Shown piece after piece: positions 24,728-39,700 of a stretch of DNA of 64,000 nucleotides. Source of the DNA: a virus. Positions within the stretch are counted from its first letter, which is position 1, and each line of letters starts with the position of its first letter. The position numbers were made by a program, and so were the translations under genes. The stretch lies in the IMG/VR virus record IMGVR_UViG_3300049596_000182, positions 1-64,000 of that record; one strand, written 5' to 3'. Below the pieces are notes generated by a model, which did not search any database, was not told the DNA's origin, and worked only from the letters and a program-made list of their open reading frames with translations.

Positions 24728-27700
24728 TTATTGTCCACAAGGATTAGGGTTATCAGCTCCTTCTAAATCGCCTTCAAATTCAGCAGGAGGTTTAGGCATA
24801 TTGTTTAACGCTGCAGCATTGATTCTATCTTCGTACTGACCAATTGTTTCGCCAGAAACTTTTGATATAGTCTCGTGTGCTTTCTCATGTAACAAAGCAA
24901 ACGTTAAGAACTCGTTAAATGATTTGAACTGTTCTGCAGGAAGTGCTGTAGCTTTACTACCGTCTGCCTGTGTAACAGGACTGGTCCAAGCTTTATCGTC
25001 AAACTTTTTCTGCATTAGGTCTTTAACCATTTGGATCTTCTCTCCTTTGTTTAAGTTTCTCATTGCTACAGGAACATCTTTGTTTGTAGAGATTTCATCA
25101 ACAAACTCTATAGCTGTATTCAAGAAAGACTTATCAGCTTCTAATTGCTCTAAAGTTACATACGCACTTAAACCTGGTTTAGGTTTTAATTCTTCTCTTA
25201 CTTCCATTAACAGTTTAGGAAACTCTGTTCTCCATTTAGATTTAGGAGACTCTTGTGTATGGGTAAGTTCAGCATTTCCTGTAGCTAACAAAGCTTTAAG
25301 AGCTGATGGATTTTGTTCAAAAGAAGCTTTCATTAATTCCTTCATTATTCTTGAAGAGTTTGCATCCCATGCTTTTGTATTTAATCCTTTAATTTTTCCT
25401 CCTAATTCTTTTGCATTAGCTCCTGAGTATTCTTGAAACTTAAGTAACATATCATAAAAACTAGGAGTAAGACCAAATTCAGGAGAATTATAAACTGAGC
25501 TATATAGTAGTTTAGCTGCTTGAAATGCTCCTTCAACATTTTCAAAGCCTACACCATCTGCTGTTGTAAAAGGTCTATTAGCAAAGTTACTTAACTCAGC
25601 ATTCTCTCCTGTACCTGCATAGATGTTAATCTTCTTAGAGCTATCTATAACTGGTTGAGGTTTAGTTGATTGAGTTTCATTAACTTGACCAAACCTAGCT
25701 TTAAACTGTTGTTCATTAGAAATATCTTGACCAGATATGTTTCTAAATTTCCAACCTTTAGGAGCTAGTATAGTAGTAGGTATTCCTAATTTAATTCCAG
25801 CTTTAGCTCCAGCTTCATCAAATCCTGTTTGTCCACCAGTTCTAATTGATTCTATTTTGTTCTTAAGATTAGGAGATTCTACAACACCTTTTAATATTCT
25901 ATAAGTCATTAAATCTACTTCTTCTTGATTCCATCCAGCTTCTCTCATAGTGTATATACCATTTCCTGCTATGTTTAATGTTTTAGCGTTCACTGAATTC
26001 AATTGGTCCACTATCACATTAACTTGAGATGTTATATTAGCTTTATTAATATCAGAAGTTTCTGTCTTTGTAGGAACAGCTAAAGGTATATATTTCTTAT
26101 TTTGTTCTAATACAGATGACTTAGTTAACTTCTCACCAGCAGAATTAAAGTTGTAAGCAAAAGCAATAGTTGCATCAGCACTTGCATTTTTGATAGTTCT
26201 ATTTTTATATCCTGATGTGGGTTCTTCTTGAAACTCTATAGCTGATTGAGTTTTAGTTGATTGAGTTTTAGTTGATTGAGTATAAAGTTTTACATTTTCT
26301 CCAGGGATGACTATGTTTTTACTACCATCTGTTTCTTCAAGTCTTGGAGAACGTGCTCCTACTTTACCTTCTTCTCTAATTCCTCTAAAGATAAATTTGG
26401 TACCATTTTTATCATACACTACATCCCCATCATTTAATGTACTATTATCTATAACTGGTTGAGTTTCAGTGGTTACAGGTGCAATATCATATACATATAG
26501 TCTACCCTTACCATTAACCCAATCTTTAGTCTGTTGGTACATAAGATCATTCTCAGATTTTGCACCATCATCCTTAAGCATTTTTTCTTTACCGCCAGCT
26601 TCTTCAATAGTTAAAAGACCACGATTTGTAATATTATAATATGTATCACCTATTTTTCTAACTTGTGTTTGACCTACAGGAATACCTATTTCATCAGCTT
26701 GTTTTTGAGAACGTATTGTAGCAGTTTTAGTACCAGCTTTAATCTTCTCAATATTAGCAGGTTGCATCTGAATAGTCTTATCCATAGATTGTAAAGGTAC
26801 AACTTTAGGTTGAGTTTGTCCACCATAATGTGCAATTATTTCTTCGTCTGTAATCTCATTAGCAATCTTTACAGTGCCATTGTTTAATACAGAAGGAATA
26901 TTGTTCTCATAGTATTCAGAAGCTAATTGACCGTCACCATATAGATTAATTAATTTATATACATGGCTACCCACTCCTTTATCATCATATACAATCACTG
27001 GACTACCGTCAGCATATTTAACCTTTTGATAACCGTATATGTCTTTTAAAGATAGGTCACCTTTAGATTTCTTAATTGCAAACATTGAGTTGGTTACATT
27101 TTCACCATTAGTCATATTAACTCTTGTTCCTGTAAAACTATCTTCAACCACTCTAGGAACCTTAACAAAATCATATTTCAAGCTAGCTGCATTATAACGC
27201 TCACTCAATAACAATATCTTTCTGTCTGTAGACTTGATTCCTAAGTTCTTAATATTAGGGAAAGCTGGAGAGAAGTATTGGTAAATGTCATTATCATATA
27301 TATCCACAGCAATAGGAGTCTCCTGAGCTAAGAAGAACTTAGGCTTCACCTTACCAAATATCTTGTCATCTTTCCAGTTATTCCTTTGGAATGCACCTTG
27401 AGCAAATGATTTTAATGAATCATTAGATACAAGAGGAGCTATTACTGGAGCAATGATTTTGCTATAGTCTTCAATAGGAATAATGTTCTTTATAGATATA
27501 CCTGTTTGGTATGTACCCTGGAGAATAGACAATTTAACTATGTTGTTGTACAGCTCTGTAGTAGATGGGTTATCTCTAAGCTCTCTCATATATCCTGTAT
27601 ACAAGTTCTCATCGTAAGCATCTTTGTTATTAGCTAATAGTTTAATGCTCTTAGCACCATCCACTCTATCAGAACTAACCACTTGTAGGTCGTTTAAGAT

Positions 27701-30700
27701 TGTAAGTCCTGGGTTCTTACGCTTAGCCTCAGCTAGTTGAGAAGCTACAGATGTACCTGCATCAACTAACAATGCTTTAATCTCACTGTTTAAACCACTC
27801 TTAGTTTGGATGATGTAGTCTAGGAAAGAAGCTTTTAGTTTGTTAGCAATTCTATCATAGTCATCAGCACTTAAGTATTGATCTTTTGCAAAAGACTTTA
27901 ATATTGAATTAGTTATAACTCTAAACTCATCTTTCTCAAGCTTGAATATCTCACCCATAGCTTCCATAGAAGAAGCAATAAGCTCAGCCTGCTTACCTAT
28001 AAATGAAGCATCTAACAACTCATTTACAGAACTAATAATGTTAATATCTTCAGCAACTTCTGTTCTTGTTTCCTTCTTAAACAATGCATCACCACTTCTA
28101 AACTTGGTAGTGTCATAGTTAATCGCTTGACCAAAGTTAAATAGATACTCAGCCATCTTAGCGTATTTCAAGAACTCGTTTAGTATAACATGTTGCTCAG
28201 CATTCTTAGGTTCACTAAGTTCTCCTTTAGAATAGTATTCTGAAATGTTATCTTCAAGAGTGTCAACGCTAACACCTGCAGAGTTAATCAATGTTCCAGT
28301 TGTAACAAACTTAGACTTAACAGCATCTATGTTCTTTTGGTTAAATAAACCTCTAGCTCCTGTGTTATCTAAGTATGTTAAATACTCCTTAATAATAGGC
28401 TGATTCATGAACATTGCTGTTGTCTCAATTGGAACACCAATTCTTTCTAAGTACATAAATGTACCTACAGCTAAGTCAGAACCTATAATCTTAAGGATGT
28501 ATGGATCTTTAGCTACATCCACAAACGCTGTTGCATATCCAGATAGTTTACCAGAAATATACTTACCAGCCTTATCTAGAATTGAAGATAAGGATATACG
28601 TTCTTCACCATTAATATTCACTGTATTATGTGGAAGAGCCACCTTACCATCACCTAATATCTTTCTATCAACCTCATTAACAAGCTCAAACTTACTAGGA
28701 TCAATATATGCAGAAATCTTTTGTGTAAGAGAATGGTTAGTGATGTTTACAGCAGCAATACCCACCCAACGCTTAGCAGTTACGAATGCATGTCTAAGCT
28801 TAGTTAGATAGTTTCTATCAAGCATCCTGTTCTTAATAGTGCTTTCATCATACCCTCTTAACTTATCTAATTTAGAAGCTAAGTCTTTTAAACCAGCATC
28901 TCCTATGGGAGAAATCAATCTCTCAAAGTTCTCTGGAAGTGTAAGAAGTTTTGTTAAAGAATCGTAGTATTCATTCTCTAAAGACTTCTTATACATGTCT
29001 CTAACATACTTATCTTTCAACTCAGCTTGTAGAGTGGCATCACTTAACTTATCTAGCTCTGCAGCAAGTCTTTCTTCAAGACCTTCTGTAGTGTTTACAT
29101 CACCTAACTCAGAAATCATAGCATCTAATATGCCTGAATATCTGTCTACTAGGTTCTCTGGATCACTAGCATCATTGTTCATTATGTATAGTGCATCTAA
29201 TATTTCGTTCTTCTTGATAGTTTTCTTATCAAGCATTTCATTAAATACATTAGCATAGAACTCTTTAGTAGCTTCTTCAGAACCTTTGTATTTAACTAGA
29301 CGGATGTCACCATTCTTATCTAAATAAGTAGCCTTTAAATAAGTGTTTAATTTATCTATATCAAAGTCAGATCCAGCCTTTGTAGTGATTTCAGAAGGAA
29401 CAACAATAGTATCTCCCATAGATTGTGGTAAGAAACCTTTCACTCTAAACACCTCAATATTACTTAATTCCTGTGTAGGAATACGGAAACCAACTCCCGT
29501 AAGAATAGAACGTCCTTCTGCTGTACTATTTAGATAGTTAAGTAGAGCCTTATCATCAGGGAACTTCTTACCAAACTTCACCTTAAACCAGTGTGGTAAT
29601 AACACCTCACAATAAGGTTGGTCCTTAGTATAGAACTTAAGAGTGTCATCTGTTAATCTTACCTTCTTCTTATCTTCTTCAGATAGGTTATTATATTCTA
29701 CTTTAGAGATTTCTTTAAATCCATCTTTTGTTTTAAGAGCAATCTTTCTACCAGCTTTTGCATTCTCCCATCCTGTTACAGGAACCTGTACCTTAGGACC
29801 ACCATTCATCTTAGGAGATGTAAGGGCTTTATCCACCATTGAATAAAGAATATTTCTAATCTGTACGTAGGCATTAGATGCTTCAAATGGAATTCTAAAT
29901 TGACCATTCTCATCTAACTGTACAGTATCTTTAGCATTGTCAGACATCTCTCTTCTAAGCATTTCATACTCAAGAAGTTTAGATACGTCTACATTAGTTG
30001 TAAGTTTAAACCCATCACCAAGATCTTCAATACCAAGCTTTCTTAATAGCTCGTTATATCCATTCTCGTGCATCCTATCTAATATCTCTTTGTTACGAGC
30101 ATATTCTCTAGCAGCTTCAGGACTTGTAGCTACACCATTGTTAAATAGGTTTAAGCTAGCTAGTTTAGTAGGCTGAGAACCACGAGTTTGTTGCTTAGAT
30201 CCTTCATAGCTATTCTCCACTTGAATACCGTAAGCACTCCAAGGAACTTGTATCTTGTTATCAAATCCACCATCGTTTAAGCTACCATCTCCATTATACA
30301 AACTGTACAATGTTTCAGTGCCCACCTTTCTGCCAGACTCAAATATAACATAGCCCACATCTTCCTTCATCATCTTAACATAAAGCTTCTCTAGGTTAGT
30401 TCCTTCTACAGCCTTGTAGTATAAAGGCATTTGAGAGAACTTATCTAACACTAAATCAAACTGAGTAGAACCATACTTGTTACCAGTTACAATAGGTTTC
30501 AACACCTCTGTAACATATTTTGGTTCTGGTTTAGATATAGTCTTCTCATCCTGAGCTCTTAGTGAATCATTAGTATAAGTGTAATCACCCTTGGCAGCCA
30601 TTTTATTTCTAGTGTAAGCCATTTGCCATTGGTGCCAATCTTCAGCCTCATCAGACCATTGACCATTCTTATTCTTAACCTCTCTATATGTACCATCCAT

Positions 30701-33700
30701 TAAATAAGAAGCAGCATCAGCCTCATTAGTCTCACCTAATAATCTACCTAACACCTTTACATCCTTTAATGTAATAGTGTTGGTGTAAGGTTTGAACTTC
30801 TGGAATCCTGGATCTCCTTCATTCAATTCAATCTCTCCAGCTTTATTTAGTTCCTGATTAAGGAATGTGTTATAGTCTGGGAAATCAAATGTAGTTCTTC
30901 TACCAGATAAGAAAGACTTAACACGTTTAGTTTCATCTAGGATGTTATCTTTAATCTTAAATTGATATGGATCACCAAATAAGATTTTATGGTATTCTAT
31001 ATTGTTGATTATATAGTTTGCATTAGCAAAACTTATAATATTGTTTAACTTTTTCTCAGAAAGCTTAAACTTATTAAACTTCTCTGCTTTTGCAAATACA
31101 TCATCTAGTTTAGGATAAGAGTATTCACCCTTAGTGTTTACATAGATTTCTCCATTTGCAGCAAGTGTTTTAAATGTAACATCAGATACACCATCAATGT
31201 AATCCTTAATAGACTTGTTGATGTCTCCTATGTTAGCTTCAATGAATGCGTTAATTTCTTCTTCAGATGCCTCTTTAGCAATCAAATTATTGATACTAGC
31301 TAATGTATCTTTAGAAAGAATATCCTTGAAGAAGCGAAGCTCAGAAGCTTTGTTTCCTACATTCATAAGTTGAGTTCTACTAGCAGCAGTTAGTGCTAAA
31401 TTGATCTCATCTTTTAAATATCCTTTAAAGGTTGTATAAATCTTACCCCAAGCTGTTCCGTTTTCAAATGCTGAGAAACGAACGTTGTTACCTAGGTTCA
31501 TCATCCATTCTGTAGAACCATCCGCAGGAATAAGTACATAGTAGTTACCATTAAGGTTTTGGTTAAACTCTTGTGTGAATCTTTCTCCTTCAGTTAATCT
31601 ACTAGTAGCTGTACCATCATTCTCATCTACAAGCTTAGTTCCCTGGATGTAACTAACCTTTATAGATCTAATTCTATTACCATCTTCATCAAAGAATAAT
31701 CCACCCTTCTTTAACACTTGGCTACTTGCAGAGAAAATATCTTTAAGCTCTGGTCTAGCTTCAAGAAGCTCATCTAATGTATTTGCTTCATTAAATAAGT
31801 TCTCAAATAAAGAAGGAGCATTATTTTCTGAGAATGCGTTTGTTCTTCTGTTCTCAACGTTAAAATAGGTAGCATCAATGTTAGGGTTGGTCACCTTTAC
31901 ATATAGCTCAGAGATGAGACTTAATGGACCATTAATGTCTAAAACCTTACCTGTAACACTTAATATATCATTCTTTCCTCTAAGAGAAACAATCAATCCA
32001 CCAATAGCGTTAGCAAACTTATTCTTTTGAACAGTCTTTAACTTTGAATAGACTTCCATAGGGAATTCAATACCTAGATTACCTAGGAATGTTATCATCT
32101 CTTCAGGAGTCTTATTTGACACATTAGTTAAGTCTCCAACTTTGTAAGTCTTTGTACCACGGTCATAGCTAATTAAAGAACCTTCCACTTTAGATAAAGC
32201 TTTCATGTTCTCTATCCAACCTTCTTTAACTGAGTTAGCAGCAGTGTATAAGTTAGCAGATCCTGTGTACACCTCATCTCCACTAACGTATTGAATAAGT
32301 GCATCAGGCTTTTGCTTGGTGAATGTTTGATAGAAGTTAACAAACAATCTCCAATCCTGTGCTTCAAACTTAGAGAAGTCAATAACCATGTTGTTTCTAT
32401 TACCACCCACACGAGTGAATAGACGTACATAGTTACTATCATATTTAGCAAGATCAATCAGCTTATCTACAACAGAAGTAACCTTTGTTGTATTAGCTAG
32501 TTTATCTAACACTGTAGCAAATGATCTAGTGAAGTTTAATAGCTTGTATCCCATTACATCAGATAGTTTCTGAGCAGGGAGAGCCATACTACTTGCATTC
32601 TCTTGATTACTTGGTGTAGTTTCAGTTAATGTACCAATAAGTAACTTGATAGCAAACGAAGAACTCTTCTTCCAATCTGTAGAGAATGGTTCAGGAGCGT
32701 AATCATTTTTATTTACGTTCTCATCATTAATACTAATACTTTGATTCTCATCAAACTCAAGTTTAAATGTACGTAAGAACTCTTTTGTTTTATTAACTAA
32801 TTGATTCCAAGCGTTTTCACCTAACATTTCCAATTTGCCTTCTTCAGCATATTGGCTTTTAACTTGGTTAAATATATCAGGAGCTGTAAGTTTTTCTGGA
32901 TTGTACAAAGATGTATTAGTTCCAAACATAATTTGGAAAGATCTAGCTGTAATATCCTGAACAAACTCATGTGTTTGTTTTTCACTTAATCCTTCAACAG
33001 CTCTGTATTCAGACATGTCATTCTTAACACTCTCTGGAACAGTCATTTCTTTAAACTTACCTGCATCAATAGCTTTGAATAACTCTTGCTTTTGTGTAGG
33101 TTTGTTTACAAACTGTTTAACAAACTCAATAATGTTTCTAAAGAAGTTTAAGATTCTTTCACCAATGCTTCTAGCAGGAAGTTTACCCACCTTGAAATCA
33201 GCAAAGTCATCAGCTATTCTTTCTTTAGCTTGCTTATCTGTAGCTTGGTCATAAGCAATCTTCTTACCAGATTGTCTATCTGTAAATGTACCAGGCTTAG
33301 ATTTAAACTCATCTAATATAGCTTGTCTTTGTTCTTCTGTAAGAAAAGCTTTCCATATACCCTCAAATACCTCGTGGTATTCTGTACCTCTAGCAGCTGA
33401 CTTATAGAACTTAGCTACACCATTTTCAAATGCACCCCAAGCTTTCTCACCATCATTTGTACTGATGATGTTATCTAATATCTCAAATGGAATACCTGGA
33501 ACATTTTCTGCAGCCCATCTTTTAAATATTTCTATCTCAGCATCATTAATTCTTTCTACACCATTAGTACCCACTCTTCTATACTCACTATTTGAAGGAG
33601 GTTTAGTTGCACCAAAATTCTTAGGAGCAGTAGGTCCTGTTTTACGAGATGTCCACCTTACACCAGTTAATGCTTTTGTAACCTTTGCTTTATTTATTTG

Positions 33701-36700
33701 ACGACTAGTTGGATCTATACCAGACATTGTTCGTGCATGTATAGCTTCTAAATCTGCTTTTACATCAGCTAATGTTGTAGGAGAGTTTCTATCTACCTTT
33801 ATAGAAGTATCAATATAACCTGGTCTACCACCGTCATCTACTACTGACCAATCTATTAAACTAAATATCTTGAAATCTCCAAATTTTTCTTGTTTAAATT
33901 GCTTACCTGATTGTTGACGTTCATTTCTTCTGTCAAATACCTCGTCCCATCGACTATATGGAGCAGTTCCATATATGATGTTGTTACCCGTTGTAGTTGC
34001 CATAACAAACACTTCTCCATACTCAAGAGGTTTTTCTTCTACAGGAGCAGCAGTAACAGGAGTTTCTCCTATTCTACTCATCTTATCATTATACTCAGCT
34101 ACTACAGCTTTTATCTGTTCAAGTTTAGGATATGTCTTTCCTAAAACAATTTTTTCTGTATCAATATAACGTTGTAAGTTTTTAGCTTCCTTAGCATTAT
34201 CAGGATTATTAGTATCAAGTGTTTTTAACTTATCTATACTTTGCTGTAAACTATATTCCCCTTGTGCAATGCGACCTTCTAAATACTTAACAGGATCTGC
34301 TAAAATATTACGGTCTCCTAGATCTAAAGCCTCATCTCCTAGTTGCATCATAGTCTTTCTAGCCGTACCGTAGAGAGGCATTAAATCTGAAAGCTTTTGA
34401 TCTCTTTCTTCTGTTAACGTCTTTATCAACTCTGCATTCAAGTTTACAGGAGCTTCTGGTGTAAGAGCAGGTTGTCCTTCTAAAGCAGCTAACTCTGCAT
34501 TATACTTAGCATTGATTTTAGCAGCATTAAGTTCTGCAAGATTGTTTGGTAAACCAGTAGGACCTTCTGAAGTAGCAGCTAAAGCACCACTGTGTTGTAC
34601 AGCAATGTTTTCAATGTACTTTGACAGCACATCTGTTATTTGTTTTCTAGTTAAATTTGGAAAGTTATATTTAATATACTCTTCAAACTTTTTTGGATTA
34701 TAAGCTTGGTATCCTGGCTCATCTTCTGTAATAAGAGGATTGCTACCAGGTATATCAAAAACTCCATCTATTGCTACAGTTAATAAATTTTTATCTTGTT
34801 CAGATAAAGAATTATTATCAGCAACTTCTTGTTTTAATTTAGACCTAGTTTCTGATAATGTATCAAAAGTTTCAGATAACTTAGTTTTAAAGTCTTGTAC
34901 TCTTAACTTTTCATTCTCTTTAAGTTCCTCTTGTCTACGCTTTTCTATATCAGCTTTCTTATCTACAGACTCTGTAGAAGTGGTAACCGCAGGACCAGCC
35001 TCTGTTCCATAAGGAGTGGTTTGTGTAACTGTAGCAGCTGTTGTTACAACTGGAGCAGCAGCTTGTTCATTTTTTATAGCCTGTAAACGAGCACTAATGT
35101 TTAATGCTGCAAACTGTAGAATAGAATCTTCTACACTCTTTGTAGCATCAAACAATGGTTTACCATCAGTACCCATTGTATTCTTTAAAAAATCTAAATA
35201 AGGTTTAGCTTTCTCAGCATTTGCAGCAATTGCTTGTATCCTAGGATTAGAAATAACTTCAGCAACAACATTACCATCACTGTTAATTGTTGCTGTAAAC
35301 TTAGTTTCACCTAGAGGTTCCTTTAGAGATATTGTATTTTCTGTTCCATTTACAAAGAACTCACCTAGCTTATCAGCAGATGGTGCAGCTTCAGCCATAG
35401 GAGTTACTACAGGGGCAGCCTGCTGTACAGGAAGATCTAATCCCTCAAGGATAGCATACTTCCTAACATAGTTGTAAGGAACTGCGTCTGTAGGTTTGTT
35501 TACATATGTAGATAGAGGAGTGTCTGTAATAGAACGGTTCTTACCATTAGGATACTTACTAGATAGTAAATATGATTGATAGTTAACCCACTCTCTGTTC
35601 TGTAGGAATCCATCTTCAAAGTATAACTCAATGAATGGTTCACTAGTCTTCTTTAAAGATTCATTGTTAACATTGTTAAATGTACCTTTTAGCTTGCTAA
35701 CAATAGCAGCTTCATTACTAGCAATGTCAGCAAAGTTATATTTATCACCACCAATATACAGCTCCATAGATCTTTCATCTATGTGTATTTGGTTATCTTT
35801 AGTATCCTTACCTTTTCTCCAATAGAGAACATTCTGTAAGAAGTCTGTATATAATCTATTAAGTTCAATAGTTTCACCCTTAGTATTCTGAGACTGCACT
35901 TCTTCTGACAAAAGTCTAATAGCTTCAAAGATGCTCTTAGCCTCATCGTTTGTAAAGGTTCTGTTATCTACGTATTGTAATGTATCACCATATTGTAACA
36001 CAGGTCTGCCTACAGGGAACTTTAAGTTCTCTCCATTGTAAGCAAGTGTACCAGTGGTAGAAATAACAATTAGGTTCTCTTGAGTAGCAATCTTCTTCTG
36101 AGGAACAAGATTATCTCCTACAAACTTTCTTTCATTTCTATCAGTAATAGGCACACCCTTAGATACACCAAAATCATAAATTGTATAGGTTCCTGCAGGA
36201 GCTGCAAATAACTCAGCTCTTTTAACAGTCCATGCTCTAGACATTTCTTTTGCCTGAGCTTCTTCTTGTTTTCTAAAACGTGGATCTCCTTTACTATTAT
36301 ATAATGCAGCAGTAGGCATTGTTGAGAACACTACAACATTCATATCAACAGGTTGACCCACCTCAGTAAGTTGTTTACCATCTTTGTCTACAAAGTAGTT
36401 CTTACCATTAGATTGAACTACATATACAGCAGCAACTAAACCATTCTCTACACTAGTATCTGTAGATCCAGATAACTCACCTAATCCTTTTAATCCTAGA
36501 GATTCTTCTTGGTTAGGGGTTACAAGGATTATCTTCATGTTAGCCCTGTTACCAAAGTTTTTAACATTGTTTAAGAACTGTCTAGATCTAACCTGATGTG
36601 GTTTAGCTAGTTGTTCCCAAGTTTCAGAAGCACCTGTTGTAGATGTATATAATATATTTGCAGATTTCTTAGGGTCTTCCTTTTCAAATGTTTCCAAACT

Positions 36701-39700
36701 TGGATTTCCTGTAGCAACAATACCAGATTTCTTTTCAACCTCTTGTTGTTGTCTACCTAATTGATCTGCAATCTTTTGTAACTTCTCTTGTTCACTTTCA
36801 ACCTTATTAAATCCTGATAGCTTTCTAGTGTCAATGTTATAGATGTTACCATCTTTATCTTCCACCTTAGCTGTACCATCTTCATTTAATGCAACGATCT
36901 TCACCTTAGCTAAGCTAGCAAACTCTTCGTCTAAGTCTTTAGCAATCTCTTGAGCTTTCTCCTTTGTAGGATAGATTTCAAAAGTTCCATCAGGAGAGAT
37001 AACTTGCCATCTGTCTTCTGCTAATCTATTAACCTTAGAAGGTCTAAGCTTAGCAACTTCGTATTCTCTGTTTAATTCTAAGTTCTCTCTCTTACCCTTT
37101 ACATTAGTATATTGAGGAACTACAGCAGGAGTAACCTCAGCTGCTGGAGCTTCTTCTTCTCCAGGAACAGTGGTTGGTGGTTCCTCAGAAGCTATTTCAC
37201 TAGCTTCTTTAAAGAACTTCTCAAGACCTGATTCACTTGCTAATTCATCAAGTATGCTAGAAGCAGATCTCTTTAATCCAATAAGCTTGTTAATATCAAC
37301 ACCATATCCATATAACTCAGAAGCACGCTCCATACCCACAACATCATCCTTGGTACTATCTAGGTTATTTAACTCAAAGTTTAATAGAGAGTTAAACGTC
37401 TTCATGTCTAAATCTCTATTATTGATAGCAAGGTTGATTCTCTCTGCACTTGTACGCAAAGCCTTAACCTGTGCTTTTATAGCCTTCTTATCTTCAGGAC
37501 TTGTAAACTCAGTGATTGTTCTGTTTAACTGATTAGCTCTCTCTTCATAGTTACTACTTAATTCTCTTAAGCTAGTTGGATCGGTAAGCTTACCTAGTAA
37601 GTCATTGTTAATCAATGGATTAACACCAGCTACAGTTTGAGAAATAGAAGATAGTCTATCATTTGCATCTGGAGCAACCATAGCATAGTATGCTAAGTTA
37701 GTCTTCCATTCATTAAAGACATCATGATTATTAGCAGCTATTGCTTCTTCAGGAGTTTTAGGATCTGTAATTTTTGCAAAAGGATTCTTAAATGTACTGT
37801 CTAATGAATCCACTGTAGACTTAATCTTGTTTGCATTTGAGATTAAATTATCTACATATGCATCAACTGTATTCTTATTAGAAGTGTTGAAGTCCATTCC
37901 AAAGGTTTTCTCAAACTCTTCTTTGGACAAATCTTTTAACATGTTCAATTGCTCAAGTGTAACGTCATGCATACCAGAAGGAATACGTGAGTTTACAAAG
38001 TTAAAGAACATGTCTTTCTTAAGGTTCTTATACTTAAAGATGTTACCAGACTTAGCAGCTGTATCCATTTCTTTAGCTATGGCAGCTGAGTTTAGTGTAT
38101 CAGTGTAGTTATCTTGTAACATTCCAGTGATACCATATCTATTAAGCATATTGATGGTAGACTGTAATCTAGCATCAGCACCTTTACCTTTAACGCTATC
38201 AATTCTGCTCATGATGCCACCACTAATTAAAGCAGACAATGCACCAACAAACATATTTTCAATACCCTCTTCTGAACCGTATTGATCAGCTAACCCTTTA
38301 TTAGTAGAGTTGATAACTTCATTTAATTCGTTCCAGTTTTGTCTATTATTAGGGTCGTTAAGGTTTTTGTATTTTCTAGTGTAGTAATCAAACGTACCTC
38401 TTTCAGCAGCAAATTGTCCACCCTCTTCATAAACACCTTCTGTAAAGATGTTAGCCACTTTAGGTTTTACAGATTCCCAAATTTTACCACGAAGAGTTTT
38501 AGCAGCCTTAGATTCAAATACATCTATACTACCTTCTTTCAATCCAAACTTACCAATATCTTCTAGCTCTCTAGTTAATGAACCAGAGATGCCACTAGAT
38601 GAAGCCTTACTAAATGATTTGAATAGGTTACCAAACTGTACAGCATTGGACACAGTGAGTAGTGCCATGTTAATACCAAATCTGGTATTCATAGCATTTG
38701 TTGCTAAATCTTCTATCTGTTTAGCATCTGCTCCTGTAGGTTCTTCACCAAGGTTTTCTAACTTATATTGATTGATTAAGTTTTCTCTAACTTGTTTGTA
38801 ACCATCTCTAGCTTCAATAGCAGCTTCTGTTCTAGCAGAACCGTATATGTTTAGTGCATATCTAGCACCGTCTGTCACCTTTGTTGCAGCAGCAACTTCA
38901 CCTAAACGTTTGATGTTTAGTATTTGCTTTTCTGTTTTACCAAGTTGAGTAGCTAAATTAAGAGCTTCATCTAAACGATTAGTTCCTGTAAATAATTTAT
39001 TTAAATACAAAGAAGCTTTACCAATTTGAGCAGCAACTAATGGAATTGCACCAATACCTTCTGTAATAGCACCAATTGCTAAATCTTGAACTACTGCTCC
39101 ACCAATAGCACCTGCTGTAAATCCTAGGTTCTTAATAATCTTATCTCCCCAAAAGTTTGCAGATCCTGGAGCAAAAGGAATGGCTGCTAAGAATGGACTT
39201 TCTTTTTCTCGTCTAGTGTAATAGTTAGGAAATGAATCTTCAATATTCTTTAACCAAGTATCGATCTTAGATTCATAACCATCAGGTCCTCCAGATAACT
39301 CAGATAACTTACCTGTCTTTAATGCAGCCACTGTATTTGGTATTGTACCAAAACTTTGAAGAAATGTACCACCGCCAATTGCTGCAAATTTAACAACACC
39401 ATTAGCTAATTGATCTGCCCAACTTTGTTGTAGTCCAGCTACGTTTTCTAAATCTCTATTTCTTTCATATATATTGTAACGTTGATTAGCTATAAGCTCA
39501 CCTCTAGGAATCATTTGTACAGGAGAGTTAAATGTATTTTGATTTGTAGGAACACGTGAAAAGTCTGATAATTGGTCAATAGTTAAACCAGAAGATCTAC
39601 TAGGACCTCCAATAGCAAAGTCTTCAAAACCTCCTAGACTCACATCAACCTTTCTGGTCTCTGGAGAACGCAGATCCATTTCAGGTTTACCATAATCTCT

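Noticed and set aside
32212-32457. Second minus-strand frame inside the polymerase gene
   Set aside because: Fully contained in the 5004-aa frame, no own signals; likely chance.
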